Assembly (NCBI GenBank): GCA_910588985.1
Contig: CAJURO010000004.1
Span: 22,611 to 86,610, forward strand
Source: an uncultured Eggerthellaceae bacterium
GTDB taxonomy: Bacteria; Actinomycetota; Coriobacteriia; Coriobacteriales; Eggerthellaceae
Length of the DNA: 64,000 nucleotides
Reading direction: 5' to 3'
Positions within the stretch are counted from its first letter, which is position 1. Each line of letters opens with the position of its first letter. The notes beneath the pieces are model-generated. The model saw only the letters and a program-made list of their open reading frames with translations, did not search any database and was not told the origin of the DNA. Positions 15,668-24,360 of the stretch are shown one piece after another. A program made the translations under genes and the position numbers.

Positions 15668-16021
15668 ATGGCACGTGTAAAAAGAGCACTGAACGCGCAC
15701 AAGAAGCGTCGCGCAATCCTGAAGAAGGCAAAGGGCTATTATGGCGCCCGCTCCCGCTCCTACAAGAACGCTAAAGAGCAGGTACGTCATTCGCTTCAAT
15801 ATCAATACCGCGATCGTCGTACCAAGAAGCGCAATATCCGCAGCTTGTGGATCACGCGCATCAATGCTGCGGCTCGTTTGAACGATATGTCCTATTCAAC
15901 ATTCATGAATGGCCTCAAGAAGGCAGGAGTCGAGCTCGACCGCAAGGTTCTCGCTGATATGGCCGTAAATGACCCTGAGGCTTTCACCGCTCTTGTCGGT
16001 GTGGCTAAAGCTGCTCTGTAG
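15668..16021 (+). CDS. rplT: 50S ribosomal protein L20
   Basis: 117 residues matching L20 along its whole length: MARVKRALNAHKKRRAILKKA, KGYYGARSRSYKNAKEQV, YRDRRTKKRNIRSLWITRIN and NGLKKAGVELDRKVLADMA. L20 nucleates early 50S assembly on 23S rRNA and represses its own operon in several phyla. It is the last gene of infC-rpmI-rplT. GAGAAAAGAGG precedes the ATG and a strong terminator follows within 30 bases. Confidence 0.98.
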   Translation: MARVKRALNAHKKRRAILKKAKGYYGARSRSYKNAKEQVRHSLQYQYRDRRTKKRNIRSLWITRINAAARLNDMSYSTFMNGLKKAGVELDRKVLADMAVNDPEAFTALVGVAKAAL

Positions 16022-16048
16022 AGCGCCTTTTTCGCTTTGATAAAAAAA

Positions 16049-16072
16049 TGCCGCCTCAGGCGGCATTTTTTT
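16049..16072. terminator. bidirectional Rho-independent terminator
   Basis: atgccgcc (16049-16056) pairs with ggcggcat (16059-16066) and is flanked by seven A residues on the left and a T run on the right. It terminates the rplT operon on the plus strand and can terminate the convergent glycosyltransferase gene on the minus strand. Confidence 0.92.
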
Positions 16073-16143
16073 ATGCCTTGACATCCCAGATCGGCCTCGA
16101 TCTTGCAGGAGCGGCGTACCAGGACTGCTCCATGCCAACCCGA

Positions 16144-17588
16144 CTAGCGAATATGCGCTGGCTTTCCACCAAAGTAGAAGCGCATGAAATGCTTCTTGTA
16201 TCTTCGATCGAGATGGTCTGGAGCGCGCTTCGCCAAGTCAAGCGTCGCTTTTGCGATATCGATAGCTGCGCGAGGACGTCGGATGAACGAAGCGTTCACG
16301 AGGATAGCGCTTGTAGTCTCAGGGTAATGGTTGATCTGTCGAAGCAGGTCAACCAGCTCGCGCGAGGTGGTGACATGGAATGCTGCTCCATAAGATGTCA
16401 ACATGCTCACATTCGCCTTCTCCTGACCATAGGCTCATTCGCGTTCAGACACTCTGTCACCGTAAGGCCACCAGGCTTGCAAACGATGACATCAACTGCT
16501 TTCATCAAGCGTGCCATCTCTTCGACATACCCGAAGACGCTCACGTTATCAAGCTTGTGATCAGCAACATCACGGCGCACTTCACGCGCATACTCTTCGT
16601 CGCTGCCCGCCACGATCACCACGTGCATATTCTCGAATGAATGCACATAGGGAATGAGATCGTGGACGGCTTTCCTGAAATGCACATACGGACGCGGCAA
16701 CTTCGCACCCGCCAAGAAGAGGACGATCTGCTTGTCCTGAGGGAGTCCGAAGGCAGCCCGAGATGCTTCGCGATCGTAATCATTGTCAAAATCGGGCTTC
16801 GTTGGAATACCAGTGACCTGAATGGCATCCTCTGAGATCTTGCGGGGACGCAGGGTCTCTGCCATGCGCTCATCTGAAACGCAGAACAGATCGGTGTAGA
16901 GATGTGGCCAGAGGCCTTCGACCTCATAATCAGTGGGAACGCAGATGATAGGGAACGTCTCATGGAGGATCATACGCGCGCTCACTGCCGCGTTCGCTGC
17001 CGTGATATGCGTACAAACGATCGCAACAGGCTTCTTCTCGGCAACATAATCGACGAATTTATGGTACATGAGCCGCGCCCAGATAGTGCCACCACCCCAG
17101 AGAAGACGACCTGTGAGCGTATAGCGCCATGTCAGGTCATAGAACGGGCGCGTTGCACCCGTGAACATAGAAGCCGTGTTATCGCCATTGAAGACGATAC
17201 GCCCAAAATCAAGGATATCAAGGACTTCCACATCAAGGTCGTTGAAATCGAGAGCGGCAAGCTCTGGCCTGAGCTTTTCGGAGAGCGCAAGCGCCTCGTC
17301 AACGTGGTCACTACCAAGCTCTTCTCCCTGCTCCTGATCAGCGCCATGAGCAAGCAGGTCAAAGGCGCTCGCAATGGCATAGGCAGCGCTCCTATGCCCA
17401 CTACCTACCGATGCATGCACGATAAGGATGCTTCTGCGCTGCTTTTGAGAGAGCGCATGAGAAGATGCGTCAAGACCTTCGCTTGATGCATCAACCTGCA
17501 CGATGGAGAGCTCTTTAGCTCCATCGTCTTGCAATGAAGGATTCACAGAGTCTGTATCGTCGGTTTTGGTTATCATGTAATCAATCAT
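16144..17588 (-). pseudogene. MGDG-synthase/UgtP-like glycosyltransferase, frameshifted
   Basis: Two minus-strand frames (17588-16407 and 16410-16144) together encode one glycolipid glycosyltransferase of the GT28 MGDG synthase / processive diacylglycerol glucosyltransferase type, which acts at the inner membrane face. The first part has LIVHASVGSGHRSAAYAIASAF, VCVPTDYEVEGLWPHLYTDLF, VTGIPTKPDF, VIVAGSDEEY and CKPGGLTVTECLNANEPMV. The second part supplies the missing C terminus, SMLTSYGAAFHVTTSRELVDLL. The reading frame breaks at 16410-16440: after NEPMV the frame ends quickly, while the other frame reads YGQEKANVSML directly. The family spacing suggests a 22-base deletion between two GCCTATGG copies. 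The start is uncertain (ATG at 17588 or 17576). Confidence 0.8.
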
Positions 17589-17651
17589 AACTTATTTGGT
17601 GCAGACTGATTTTCAAGGGTTGCTCTCTTCGGTCTGTTGTTGCTGTACGGA

Positions 17652-17676
17652 AGCCGACTCAACATATGAGTCGGCT
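17652..17676 (+). promoter_or_regulatory. perfect inverted repeat in the leader of the GT2 gene
   Basis: agccgactca (17652-17661) and tgagtcggct (17667-17676) form a perfect 10-bp inverted repeat around acata, ending 24 bases before the chosen start at 17701. There is no T run, so it is not a terminator. It may be an operator or an mRNA hairpin controlling translation. It lies in the divergent region between two glycosyltransferase genes. Confidence 0.45.
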
Positions 17677-17700
17677 GATGCGAAAGGATGCTTAAAGAGC

Positions 17701-18699
17701 ATGAGTCCAGTTGATGCGAGCATGAACGCAACAGAGAAGCAACGCTCTATCGATCAAGCATGCCAAGGCGCGAATGTTGCTGTGCTCATACCCTGCTATA
17801 ACGAGGAGCTCACTGTTGGCAAGGTCGTCGATGATTTCGCCGCCTCTCTTCCTTTGGCAAAGATCTACGTCTATGACAACAATTCTTCCGATAGGACCGC
17901 AGAGATCGCCCGTGAGCATGGGGCGATCGTCGTCCACGAGCCTCGCCAAGGAAAAGGCAATGTTGTGCGTCAGATGTTTCGCGAGATCGACGCAGAGTAC
18001 TACCTCATGGTCGATGGCGATGACACCTATCCAGCAGATGCGGGACCCGATCTGATCCGCCCGCTTGCTGAGAACAGGGCTGACATGACCGTGGGCGATC
18101 GCTTGTCCAACGGTAGCTATGGGAAAGAGAATGATCGCGCGTTCCATGGGTTTGGGAACAACCTTGTCAGATGGCTCATCAAAGTGATCTATGGCTACTC
18201 ATTCGATGATGTTATGACGGGTTATCGAGCATTCAATCGCGTTTTCGTGAAAACGTTCCCTGTCCTCTCTTCAGGCTTTCAGATCGAGACCGAGCTTTCC
18301 ATCCATGCGATCGACAAGAACTGGCGTATTGCGGATGTGCCGATCGAATATCGTGACCGTCCTGAGGGAAGCGAGTCGAAGCTCTCGACATTCGGTGATG
18401 GCGCACGCGTGCTCATGGCCATCGCTTCGCTGTTCAAAGACTACAAGCCGATGGCATTCTTTGGGTGGCTCGCCCTTCTCTTCGTGATACTTGGCTTGAT
18501 CGCAGGTATCCCCGTAATTGCAGAGTTCACTGTTACGCATCTTGTCGAACGCTTCCCCACCGCCCTCCTCGCCGTTGCGCTCATCCTTTGCGGCGCGCTC
18601 GCTCTCACAGTGGGGCTTGTGCTCGATACGGTGGCGAAGAACAATCGCAAACAGTGGGAATTGATGGTGTATCGCACCTACGATACCGATCGCATATAA
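17701..18699 (+). CDS. GT2 family glycosyltransferase, dolichol/polyprenyl-phosphate mannose synthase-like
   Basis: 332 residues. An N-terminal GT-A domain reads VAVLIPCYNEELTVGKVV, VYDNNSSDRTAEIAREHGA, EPRQGKGNVVRQMF, the metal motif VDGDDTYPAD near residue 105, and the acceptor region DVMTGYRAFNRVFVKTFP. Two hydrophobic helices follow at about 250-272 and 287-308. This is the layout of enzymes that load a sugar onto a polyprenyl phosphate for use in cell-envelope polymers. An in-frame GTG-type start at 17596 would add 35 unconserved residues spanning the inverted repeat, so the ATG at 17701 is preferred, although its ribosome-binding site is weak. Confidence 0.88.
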   Translation: MSPVDASMNATEKQRSIDQACQGANVAVLIPCYNEELTVGKVVDDFAASLPLAKIYVYDNNSSDRTAEIAREHGAIVVHEPRQGKGNVVRQMFREIDAEYYLMVDGDDTYPADAGPDLIRPLAENRADMTVGDRLSNGSYGKENDRAFHGFGNNLVRWLIKVIYGYSFDDVMTGYRAFNRVFVKTFPVLSSGFQIETELSIHAIDKNWRIADVPIEYRDRPEGSESKLSTFGDGARVLMAIASLFKDYKPMAFFGWLALLFVILGLIAGIPVIAEFTVTHLVERFPTALLAVALILCGALALTVGLVLDTVAKNNRKQWELMVYRTYDTDRI

Positions 18700-18700
18700 A

Positions 18701-18762
18701 CGAAGCGACGAGGCCGAGCATCTCCTTTGCCTTGGTGCTCCTGTTTACATCTCGTCGCTTCG
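18701..18762 (+). other. long stem-loop after the GT2 gene
   Basis: cgaagcgacgag (18701-18712) pairs perfectly with ctcgtcgcttcg (18751-18762), enclosing 38 bases that can themselves form a gagca/tgctc hairpin (18716-18720 and 18736-18740). It begins one base after the GT2 stop codon. There is no T run, so it may stabilise the 3' end or act as a factor-dependent terminator. Confidence 0.5.
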
Positions 18763-18866
18763 AAATCATATTATCACATATTTTTCATGTAATAAATATC
18801 CAAATTCATATATTTCTATATATCCTTGCTATCCCATTTTTGAAAAGCCGATCGCTGAAACTATCC

Positions 18867-18895
18867 TTGCGCGAATGTCTCGGCTTTGTCATAAT
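18867..18895 (+). promoter_or_regulatory. promoter for tRNA-Glu
   Basis: TTGCGC at 18867-18872 and CATAAT at 18890-18895 with a 17-base spacer. The start would fall near 18902, ten bases upstream of the mature tRNA. Confidence 0.6.
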
Positions 18896-18911
18896 ATGAA
18901 AGCTGTTTTGA

Positions 18912-18986
18912 GTCCCCATAGTCTAGAGGTTAGGACACGGCCCTTTCAAGGCTGAGACACGGGTTCGATTCCCGTTGGGGGCACCA
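18912..18986 (+). tRNA. tRNA-Glu (anticodon TTC)
   Basis: A 75-nt tRNA with encoded CCA. The acceptor gtcccca pairs with tgggggc through one G-U pair. The D arm contains gtctagaggttaggac, the anticodon stem-loop is ggccctttcaaggct with TTC, and the T arm contains gggttcgattccc. It reads GAA and GAG. Confidence 0.96.
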
Positions 18987-18994
18987 GAGAATTC

Positions 18995-19018
18995 AAAGGC
19001 CGCCCGAGGGCGGCCTTT
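18995..19018 (+). terminator. terminator of tRNA-Glu
   Basis: aaaggccgccc (18995-19005) pairs with gggcggccttt (19008-19018), an 11-bp stem closing on a two-base gap, followed by ctcatctc. It ends the tRNA-Glu transcript. It may also serve the convergent membrane-protein gene starting its stop at 19091. Confidence 0.85.
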
Positions 19019-19090
19019 CTCATCTCAGCATCCACGAGGCGTATCATTCATCTTCCCGATAAGAGCATGATGATATGCGATCAATATGGG

Positions 19091-20017
19091 CTATGCATCG
19101 ATATAGACGTATACGATGCGAACCGTATCAGCAAGATTGCCTGTAGCATTCGCTGCCGAGTAATCATACGAAAGCACTGCGCTCCATGGATGTTCGACCC
19201 CATTCGCAGTCCCAACACCTTCGAACGAGCAATACTCCCTCACAAGCGTCGTACCATCGCTCCCATATGAGGAATACGCCATTTTATCTGCGGGCAGCTC
19301 GACAGAGCCGACGGGAACCTCAAGCCCTGCCTCGGCAAGCGTCTTCTCGATGATAGCCTCGTTCTTCACAGCATCGGAGAAGCTGAGGGAACCGTACCCA
19401 AGAACAGAGGTTGCTGCTGAATAGCCACATCGAATGGCGCGACCTTCTTCGTTCAAGCTCAGATACACCGTCGGGGTGCCGCTCTTCCCGTCTGAAGGCT
19501 CGCTCGTCAGGCTTATCTTGATCTCCCAGCGAACAGGGTTGCCTTCTTCGTTCTGCTCCAATGCGCTTGTTATCTGAGCGCCACGCTGCAACGTCGCGAT
19601 CACCTCGTCTTGGGTCATTCCCAAGAGCGCCGTAAGGTCGGGCACCGTCGTGCGCTTTGTCGTTATCGATGAAGCATCCTTCGATACCTCATCCTCGGAT
19701 ATGGTAGATATGTCGCTCACCTGTGTCTGCTGTGTTGCAGCTGTGCTTGCCGTATCGAAGAGCCTGAAGACAACGAATCCGATTGCCACTACAAGCAGGA
19801 TGAGGATGATGATGACCGCAAGGAGGATCTTCCTCATGCGAGCAGAATGCCGTATGTAGGCTGCCTGACCTGCCCGTGCATGGGAACCCCCTACAGGCGC
19901 TTGCTCAGAGGCAGCCTCTGGAGGCGTCATAACGCCTATCTCTGTCTCAGCATCCGTCTCAATTGGCGTGCTGATCGGTGTCTGAGTATCGGGGTTCTGC
20001 GTATTCGAATCGCTCAT
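19091..20017 (-). CDS. membrane-anchored extracytoplasmic protein of unknown function
   Basis: 308 residues that I do not recognise as a named family. Residues 1-60 are a polar Thr/Pro/Glu-rich cytoplasmic tail, 64-84 one hydrophobic helix (ILLAVIIILILLVVAIGFVV), and the remainder a predicted extracellular domain. A segment VPDLTALLGMTQDEVIATLQ faintly resembles a PASTA or SmpA/BamE-like strand-helix unit, too weak to name. GGTTGGAAG precedes the ATG. It is followed upstream (same strand, nine bases apart) by another single-pass protein, suggesting a two-gene membrane unit. Its function cannot be inferred. Confidence 0.75.
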   Translation of the reverse strand: MSDSNTQNPDTQTPISTPIETDAETEIGVMTPPEAASEQAPVGGSHARAGQAAYIRHSARMRKILLAVIIILILLVVAIGFVVFRLFDTASTAATQQTQVSDISTISEDEVSKDASSITTKRTTVPDLTALLGMTQDEVIATLQRGAQITSALEQNEEGNPVRWEIKISLTSEPSDGKSGTPTVYLSLNEEGRAIRCGYSAATSVLGYGSLSFSDAVKNEAIIEKTLAEAGLEVPVGSVELPADKMAYSSYGSDGTTLVREYCSFEGVGTANGVEHPWSAVLSYDYSAANATGNLADTVRIVYVYIDA

Positions 20018-20026
20018 CTTCCAACC

Positions 20027-20389
20027 TTATCCGGAAAATACTACATACCATACAATGAATGCTATAAGGCCTATTACCGCAAGAACGATGATGGCTTTCT
20101 GCGTTGTGGACATCTTCGAAGACTTCAGGTCGTCTAACGTTGTTGCTTGATATCCATCCGCATTCACATGAGCAGGATCACCCTTGCTTGCCTGAGAGGA
20201 GCCTTGATCGGGGTCAGGCAATGCAACCGAGGAAGATGATTTGCAAGCACCTTCGCCTTGGTCAACAGGGATTCTCTCCGCTTCCCGTTGCCCTGCGAAG
20301 ATGACCACCTCATCCTCATGAGCGTTGATCGTGATATGCCTTTCATCCTGTGTTTCAGCCACGTTTGTAGTCCTAGAGATCTTGACCAA
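20027..20389 (-). CDS. small C-terminally anchored membrane protein
   Basis: 120 residues, unrecognised. Residues 1-95 are hydrophilic, with an acidic N-terminal part (ITINAHEDEVVIFAGQ) and a Ser/Asp-rich middle. Residues 98-119 form a single hydrophobic helix ending three residues before the C terminus, giving a tail-anchored topology with almost nothing outside. It sits nine bases upstream of the 308-residue membrane protein on the same strand and is probably cotranscribed with it. The N-terminal domain may be a cytoplasmic adaptor; this is inference. Confidence 0.65.
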   Translation of the reverse strand: MVKISRTTNVAETQDERHITINAHEDEVVIFAGQREAERIPVDQGEGACKSSSSVALPDPDQGSSQASKGDPAHVNADGYQATTLDDLKSSKMSTTQKAIIVLAVIGLIAFIVWYVVFSG

Positions 20390-20434
20390 GCATATGAGAA
20401 TTATACGCTAAAGCGCACCATGTCGCCTTATGCA

Positions 20435-23347
20435 TCAGCAAAGCTCTTCGATATCGAATCCCACGCTGCTTCCCTCAATGATCTCTCGAGAACCAACGCT
20501 GCAGAGATGGTCCTCGCATGCAAGCGCGTTGATCTTGTCACCAAGAGAACGTACCTCATCGAGCGTGCACTGGAGCGCCTCAAGCCGAACACGGGAACGA
20601 GCTTCAGGTGTATAGCCCGTGATATGCATCGTGTCCTGTCGCTTGATGAGGTCGCGCGGCTTGAGGGAGTTGTCGATCGAGGCCACCGTGCTCACAACAT
20701 AGCCTGTGAACTCCTCATCAGAAGGCGCAAAGGAAGCAAGCCACTTCCCCGCTTCTTTGAATCGCTCCACTGTCTCATCAAGATGCGGGTCGCGATATGA
20801 ATAGAAGAACGAAGTACCCGCAAGGGAGGCATTGAAGCCACATCCATACGCACCACCCAATACACGCACCTCGTTCCAGAGATAATCGAAGGAAAGGATG
20901 CGAGACGCAACAGACCACGTTCCGCTGTACTCAGGATCGACATCACGCCTATCAGCGCTGAGCGCCGTATAGCTCACATCAGAAGGAACGATGAATGCTT
21001 CACGCCTTGGCTTTGGGGCGGGAACCTTGAGAACATCACAAAAGACGTCCGACCTTGCGCCAAGAGCAAAAGATGCGTTGATAAGACGCTCCAGGCTTCC
21101 CTCAGGCCCTGCAAAGGAAAGAAGAACCTTCTCATCGCTGAATATCCTCGTAGCCAAGGAGCTGAGCTTGTCAGCGATCCCTTCCTTGCGCTCATCGAAG
21201 TCAGCAAGCAAAGCAAGCGTCATTCGGTAGCACTCGATACCTGAGAGCGCATCCCTCAGCACTGCTGCAGGCGAATAATAGGTAGCAGCCCGTGCTGCCG
21301 CAACCGAGTGCCCCGCCAGCGCGAAGGTCTGCTCGAATGCAACCTTTCTCTGAAGGAGGATATCGTGTATCCGATCGAAATCAGAGAAGCAAGAGGTGCA
21401 CATGATCTCGTTGGCAAGCTCAGCGATCGCCTCTGTGTTCTCCGCAAGCGCTGATGCCCCCACCACAAAGCGTGGATAGAACCGAGAGCGAACAGAGAGA
21501 TCTTCATAGACTTCGACCGAGAAGCTCAGATTACCGAGCTTGCTTTGGATGAGCGTGTCCATTTCAGCAGCAGTCGTTTCAGCACAATCAAGCTTGCCGA
21601 GCACTTTGGCTAAAAGGGAGAGATAGAACATCTCGTCAAATGAAACGCAGGAGACGTCGAAGTACCTCGTCGCGTAAACGATACCGTGCGTCTCTACATC
21701 ATGGAGCAAGACACTCCCGCACGAACACTCTTCGAGATGGAAAGCTGGCTCATACGCCGCTTCGCCAATATCGTCACGAGTGAGCTTGGGAAGCTTGGCT
21801 ACCTCTTCGGGTGCATCGGGAGCCATCTGCGCTTCCTTGAGCGCCGCCGCCTTTTCAAGGGCGATGCTCACCTCATCTGCGCTCAGCGCCGACAATCGCC
21901 CTTGAAGCGTCTCGGTGGTCGCGTCCACATCCTCCGAGATAGGCTTGATGCGTGCGCTTGCCTTGTGGTCGCTCTTGCAGAACACCTCTTCGATAAGCGA
22001 ACAGAAATAATCCCCTTCAAGCTTGCGGCGAAGCGAAGCATAGACATCTTCATAGCGAATATAGTCGAGCGCGCCATCATCCGAGTAAAGCCACCCGCTC
22101 AAAGCTGCCATTGAGAGCACGACCCCATCTGGATAGCCGAATGCATGCTCACGCATGACGAACTCGGCATGCGAGAGCGCAGCTTCGATGATCGCCTTAT
22201 CGAGGCCGCCTGCAGCGAGGTAGCGCATCGTCTCATCGACAAGGCGCTCAAACTGATCTTCAGCACCCGTTGCAAGTCCCTTGATCTGCAGAACAGCGAA
22301 AGGCTGGCGAACCGAATCAGCAAGGTAGCCTTTGCAATCATCAGCAATGCCCGTATCAAGCAAGGCGCGCTTGAGAGGAGCCTCGTTAGATCCCATGAGC
22401 GCATCCATGAGAATATCAACCGCTACCACACGCTCCACGTCGCTCGCTTCAGAAACCACATATCCAAGCGCCATGCACGAGTTGTCGGGCGAACTATCCA
22501 TAGTGCGCACCACAGGCGGCGGAGTGATCGGCGACTGCAAGGTAAGAGGATTGATATCGAGCGGACCGAGGGCGGAACGATCGAAAGCAGCGAGATACTC
22601 TTTGTCAAGGAATGACAGGAAGCGATCGGCATCAAGATTGCCATAGAGCACGATGAAGCTGTTGTCAGGACGATAATGACGACGATGCCCATCAAGGAAC
22701 GCCTCATAGGTGAGCTCGGGGATTGCCACAGGCGTGCCACCTGATTCGAATCGATAGGTCGTATCAGGGAAGAGAGCCGCTGAGAGCGTATCGTAGAGCA
22801 CGCTCTCGGTATCAGAGAGCGCTCCTTTCATCTCGTTGAAGACCACGCCGTTGTACACAAGGCCGCTTTGCGTTCTTTCCCCCTCTGCTTCCTCGATATG
22901 CCAGCCCTCTTGCTCGAATATCATCTCCTTGCGATAGATGTTAGGATGAAAGACAGCATCAAGGTAAACGTCCATGAGATTGAGAAGGTCTTGCTCGTTG
23001 GTTGAAGCGACAGGGTACATCGTCTTGTCAGGGAACGTCATCGCATTCAAGAATGTCTGCATCGAGCTCTTGAGCAAGTTGACGAAGGGCTCTTTCACCG
23101 AGAACTTCCTCGATCCACAAAGCACCGAGTGCTCAAGGATATGGAATACGCCCGTATCATCAGCCGCAGGGGTCTTGAATGAGATGGAGAAGGCCTTGTC
23201 ATCGTCATCGTTGCGCAAGAAGAGCAGCTTTACGCCGCTTGATCGATGCACCATCTGAAATGCATCGCCATCTATCTCGGGAACAGCTTCAGCGGAAATG
23301 ATGTCAAAGCCGTTGTCATGGGCGATCGAGTTGATCATATCAGGCAT
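20435..23347 (-). CDS. M16C family zinc metallopeptidase (presequence protease/PreP-like)
   Basis: 970 residues, the full length of the PreP/Cym1 class that degrades unstructured peptides inside a two-half clamshell. The inverted zinc motif HILEH is at residues 69-73, followed by SVLCGSRKFSVKEPFVNLLKSS, AMTFPDKTMYPVAS and YNGVVFNEMKGALSD, the usual N-terminal M16C signatures with the distal Glu. The peptidase M16C-associated domain occupies the middle, and a C-terminal pair of domains includes GAYGCGFNASLAG. No signal peptide is visible, so it is expected in the cytoplasm for peptide turnover, which suits an amino-acid-fermenting anaerobe. It stands alone, with terminators or gaps on either side. 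Confidence 0.93.
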   Translation of the reverse strand: MPDMINSIAHDNGFDIISAEAVPEIDGDAFQMVHRSSGVKLLFLRNDDDDKAFSISFKTPAADDTGVFHILEHSVLCGSRKFSVKEPFVNLLKSSMQTFLNAMTFPDKTMYPVASTNEQDLLNLMDVYLDAVFHPNIYRKEMIFEQEGWHIEEAEGERTQSGLVYNGVVFNEMKGALSDTESVLYDTLSAALFPDTTYRFESGGTPVAIPELTYEAFLDGHRRHYRPDNSFIVLYGNLDADRFLSFLDKEYLAAFDRSALGPLDINPLTLQSPITPPPVVRTMDSSPDNSCMALGYVVSEASDVERVVAVDILMDALMGSNEAPLKRALLDTGIADDCKGYLADSVRQPFAVLQIKGLATGAEDQFERLVDETMRYLAAGGLDKAIIEAALSHAEFVMREHAFGYPDGVVLSMAALSGWLYSDDGALDYIRYEDVYASLRRKLEGDYFCSLIEEVFCKSDHKASARIKPISEDVDATTETLQGRLSALSADEVSIALEKAAALKEAQMAPDAPEEVAKLPKLTRDDIGEAAYEPAFHLEECSCGSVLLHDVETHGIVYATRYFDVSCVSFDEMFYLSLLAKVLGKLDCAETTAAEMDTLIQSKLGNLSFSVEVYEDLSVRSRFYPRFVVGASALAENTEAIAELANEIMCTSCFSDFDRIHDILLQRKVAFEQTFALAGHSVAAARAATYYSPAAVLRDALSGIECYRMTLALLADFDERKEGIADKLSSLATRIFSDEKVLLSFAGPEGSLERLINASFALGARSDVFCDVLKVPAPKPRREAFIVPSDVSYTALSADRRDVDPEYSGTWSVASRILSFDYLWNEVRVLGGAYGCGFNASLAGTSFFYSYRDPHLDETVERFKEAGKWLASFAPSDEEFTGYVVSTVASIDNSLKPRDLIKRQDTMHITGYTPEARSRVRLEALQCTLDEVRSLGDKINALACEDHLCSVGSREIIEGSSVGFDIEELC

Positions 23348-23389
23348 GTGCCATACCGCCTTTCTTCCTCATCAATGCAGAGGGTATAA

Positions 23390-23417
23390 GAAAAGCCACG
23401 CGCTCACGTGGCTTTTC
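23390..23417 (-). terminator. terminator of the solute-binding lipoprotein gene
   Basis: gaaaagccacg (23390-23400) pairs with cgtggcttttc (23407-23417), an 11-bp stem with a 6-nt loop. Read on the minus strand it lies 28 bases after the lipoprotein stop and continues as TTTTCTTATACC. It sits between that gene and the M16C peptidase start. Confidence 0.8.
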
Positions 23418-23445
23418 AAGATTGGTCATGCAAGCGTTGAGCATG

Positions 23446-24360
23446 TTACGCAGCAGCTGTATTGGTCGCGCTCGTGTTGGTTGCAACGTTGCTACCCTCT
23501 GAGGTAGCAGAGTCAGCAGGCTCTTCAGGTGCGCCCTTGGTTTGCTCGATGCCCGAGAGGTCGAGCTCTTTGCCAAGCCATTTATCTTCGATGATGTCGA
23601 TGATGCCTTGGTTCTCAAGAGCCTTGATAGCCTCAGCGATCGCAGCCTGCAGCTCGAGATTCTGGTTATCAAGCGCGATGCAATATCCACTTGGCGCGCC
23701 CATAAGGGCAACCACCTTCACATCAAGTCCTTGACGGTTGGCAGCGTACATGCCAATGACCGCATCAGATGCTACGAAGTCAACGGTACCGTCTTTAAGG
23801 TCTGAGAACGCACTGGAGAGATCTGAGGCGGATTCAAGGGCTTCTTCGCCAAATTCGTTGCCAACGGCCCAGGCGCTCTTCGAGGAGACCTGCGCAGCGA
23901 TCTTCAGTCCAGTCGCATCCGTGGGAACCTCGGCATCTGAGGAAGAGAGCGCAAAAAGGGCGACTCCCGTAGGCAGGTATTCCTGAGACAGCCACAGCTC
24001 TGTCGTAGAGTCTGAGCTATCGATGCCCATGACAATATCAGCCTCGCCCTCGTCGAGTGCTGTTGCAGTGGCAGAGCCAACATCGACGATCTCGAGCTTG
24101 AGGCCAAGCTCATCAGCAAGCGCAGCGGCAATATCCACGTTGATGCCAATGATGCGGCCATCATTGCCTATGCCAGCAAGAGGAGACTTCGACGTATCAA
24201 CGCCCACAGAAAGCGTCCCATCCTTCTCGATAGCAGGAGAAGAGATGGTTGGGCTTTTAAGCTGAGGCGCAGGATCCTCGCTCGAGGCGCACCCTACGAG
24301 AATGAGAGATAAGCAAAGCGCACATGCAGCGCAAAGAGCGAAACGAACGTTTCTTAGCAC
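23446..24360 (-). CDS. polar amino acid ABC transporter solute-binding lipoprotein (family 3)
   Basis: 304 residues from a GTG at 24360, with GGGAGG six bases upstream. The N terminus is a lipoprotein signal, hydrophobic helix then LVGC with the lipidated Cys at 24. The mature part has the periplasmic-binding-protein type II fold: LSVGVDTSKSPLAGIGNDGRIIGINVDIAAALADELGL, DIVMGIDSSDST, DLKDGTVDFVASDAVIGMYA and a C-terminal AIAEAIKALENQGIIDIIEDKWLG. It captures a charged or polar amino acid at the cell surface. No permease or ATPase gene is adjacent, so it is an orphan that must pair with a transporter elsewhere. The C-terminal tail is Ala/Thr/Ser rich. Confidence 0.9.
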   Translation of the reverse strand: MLRNVRFALCAACALCLSLILVGCASSEDPAPQLKSPTISSPAIEKDGTLSVGVDTSKSPLAGIGNDGRIIGINVDIAAALADELGLKLEIVDVGSATATALDEGEADIVMGIDSSDSTTELWLSQEYLPTGVALFALSSSDAEVPTDATGLKIAAQVSSKSAWAVGNEFGEEALESASDLSSAFSDLKDGTVDFVASDAVIGMYAANRQGLDVKVVALMGAPSGYCIALDNQNLELQAAIAEAIKALENQGIIDIIEDKWLGKELDLSGIEQTKGAPEEPADSATSEGSNVATNTSATNTAAA

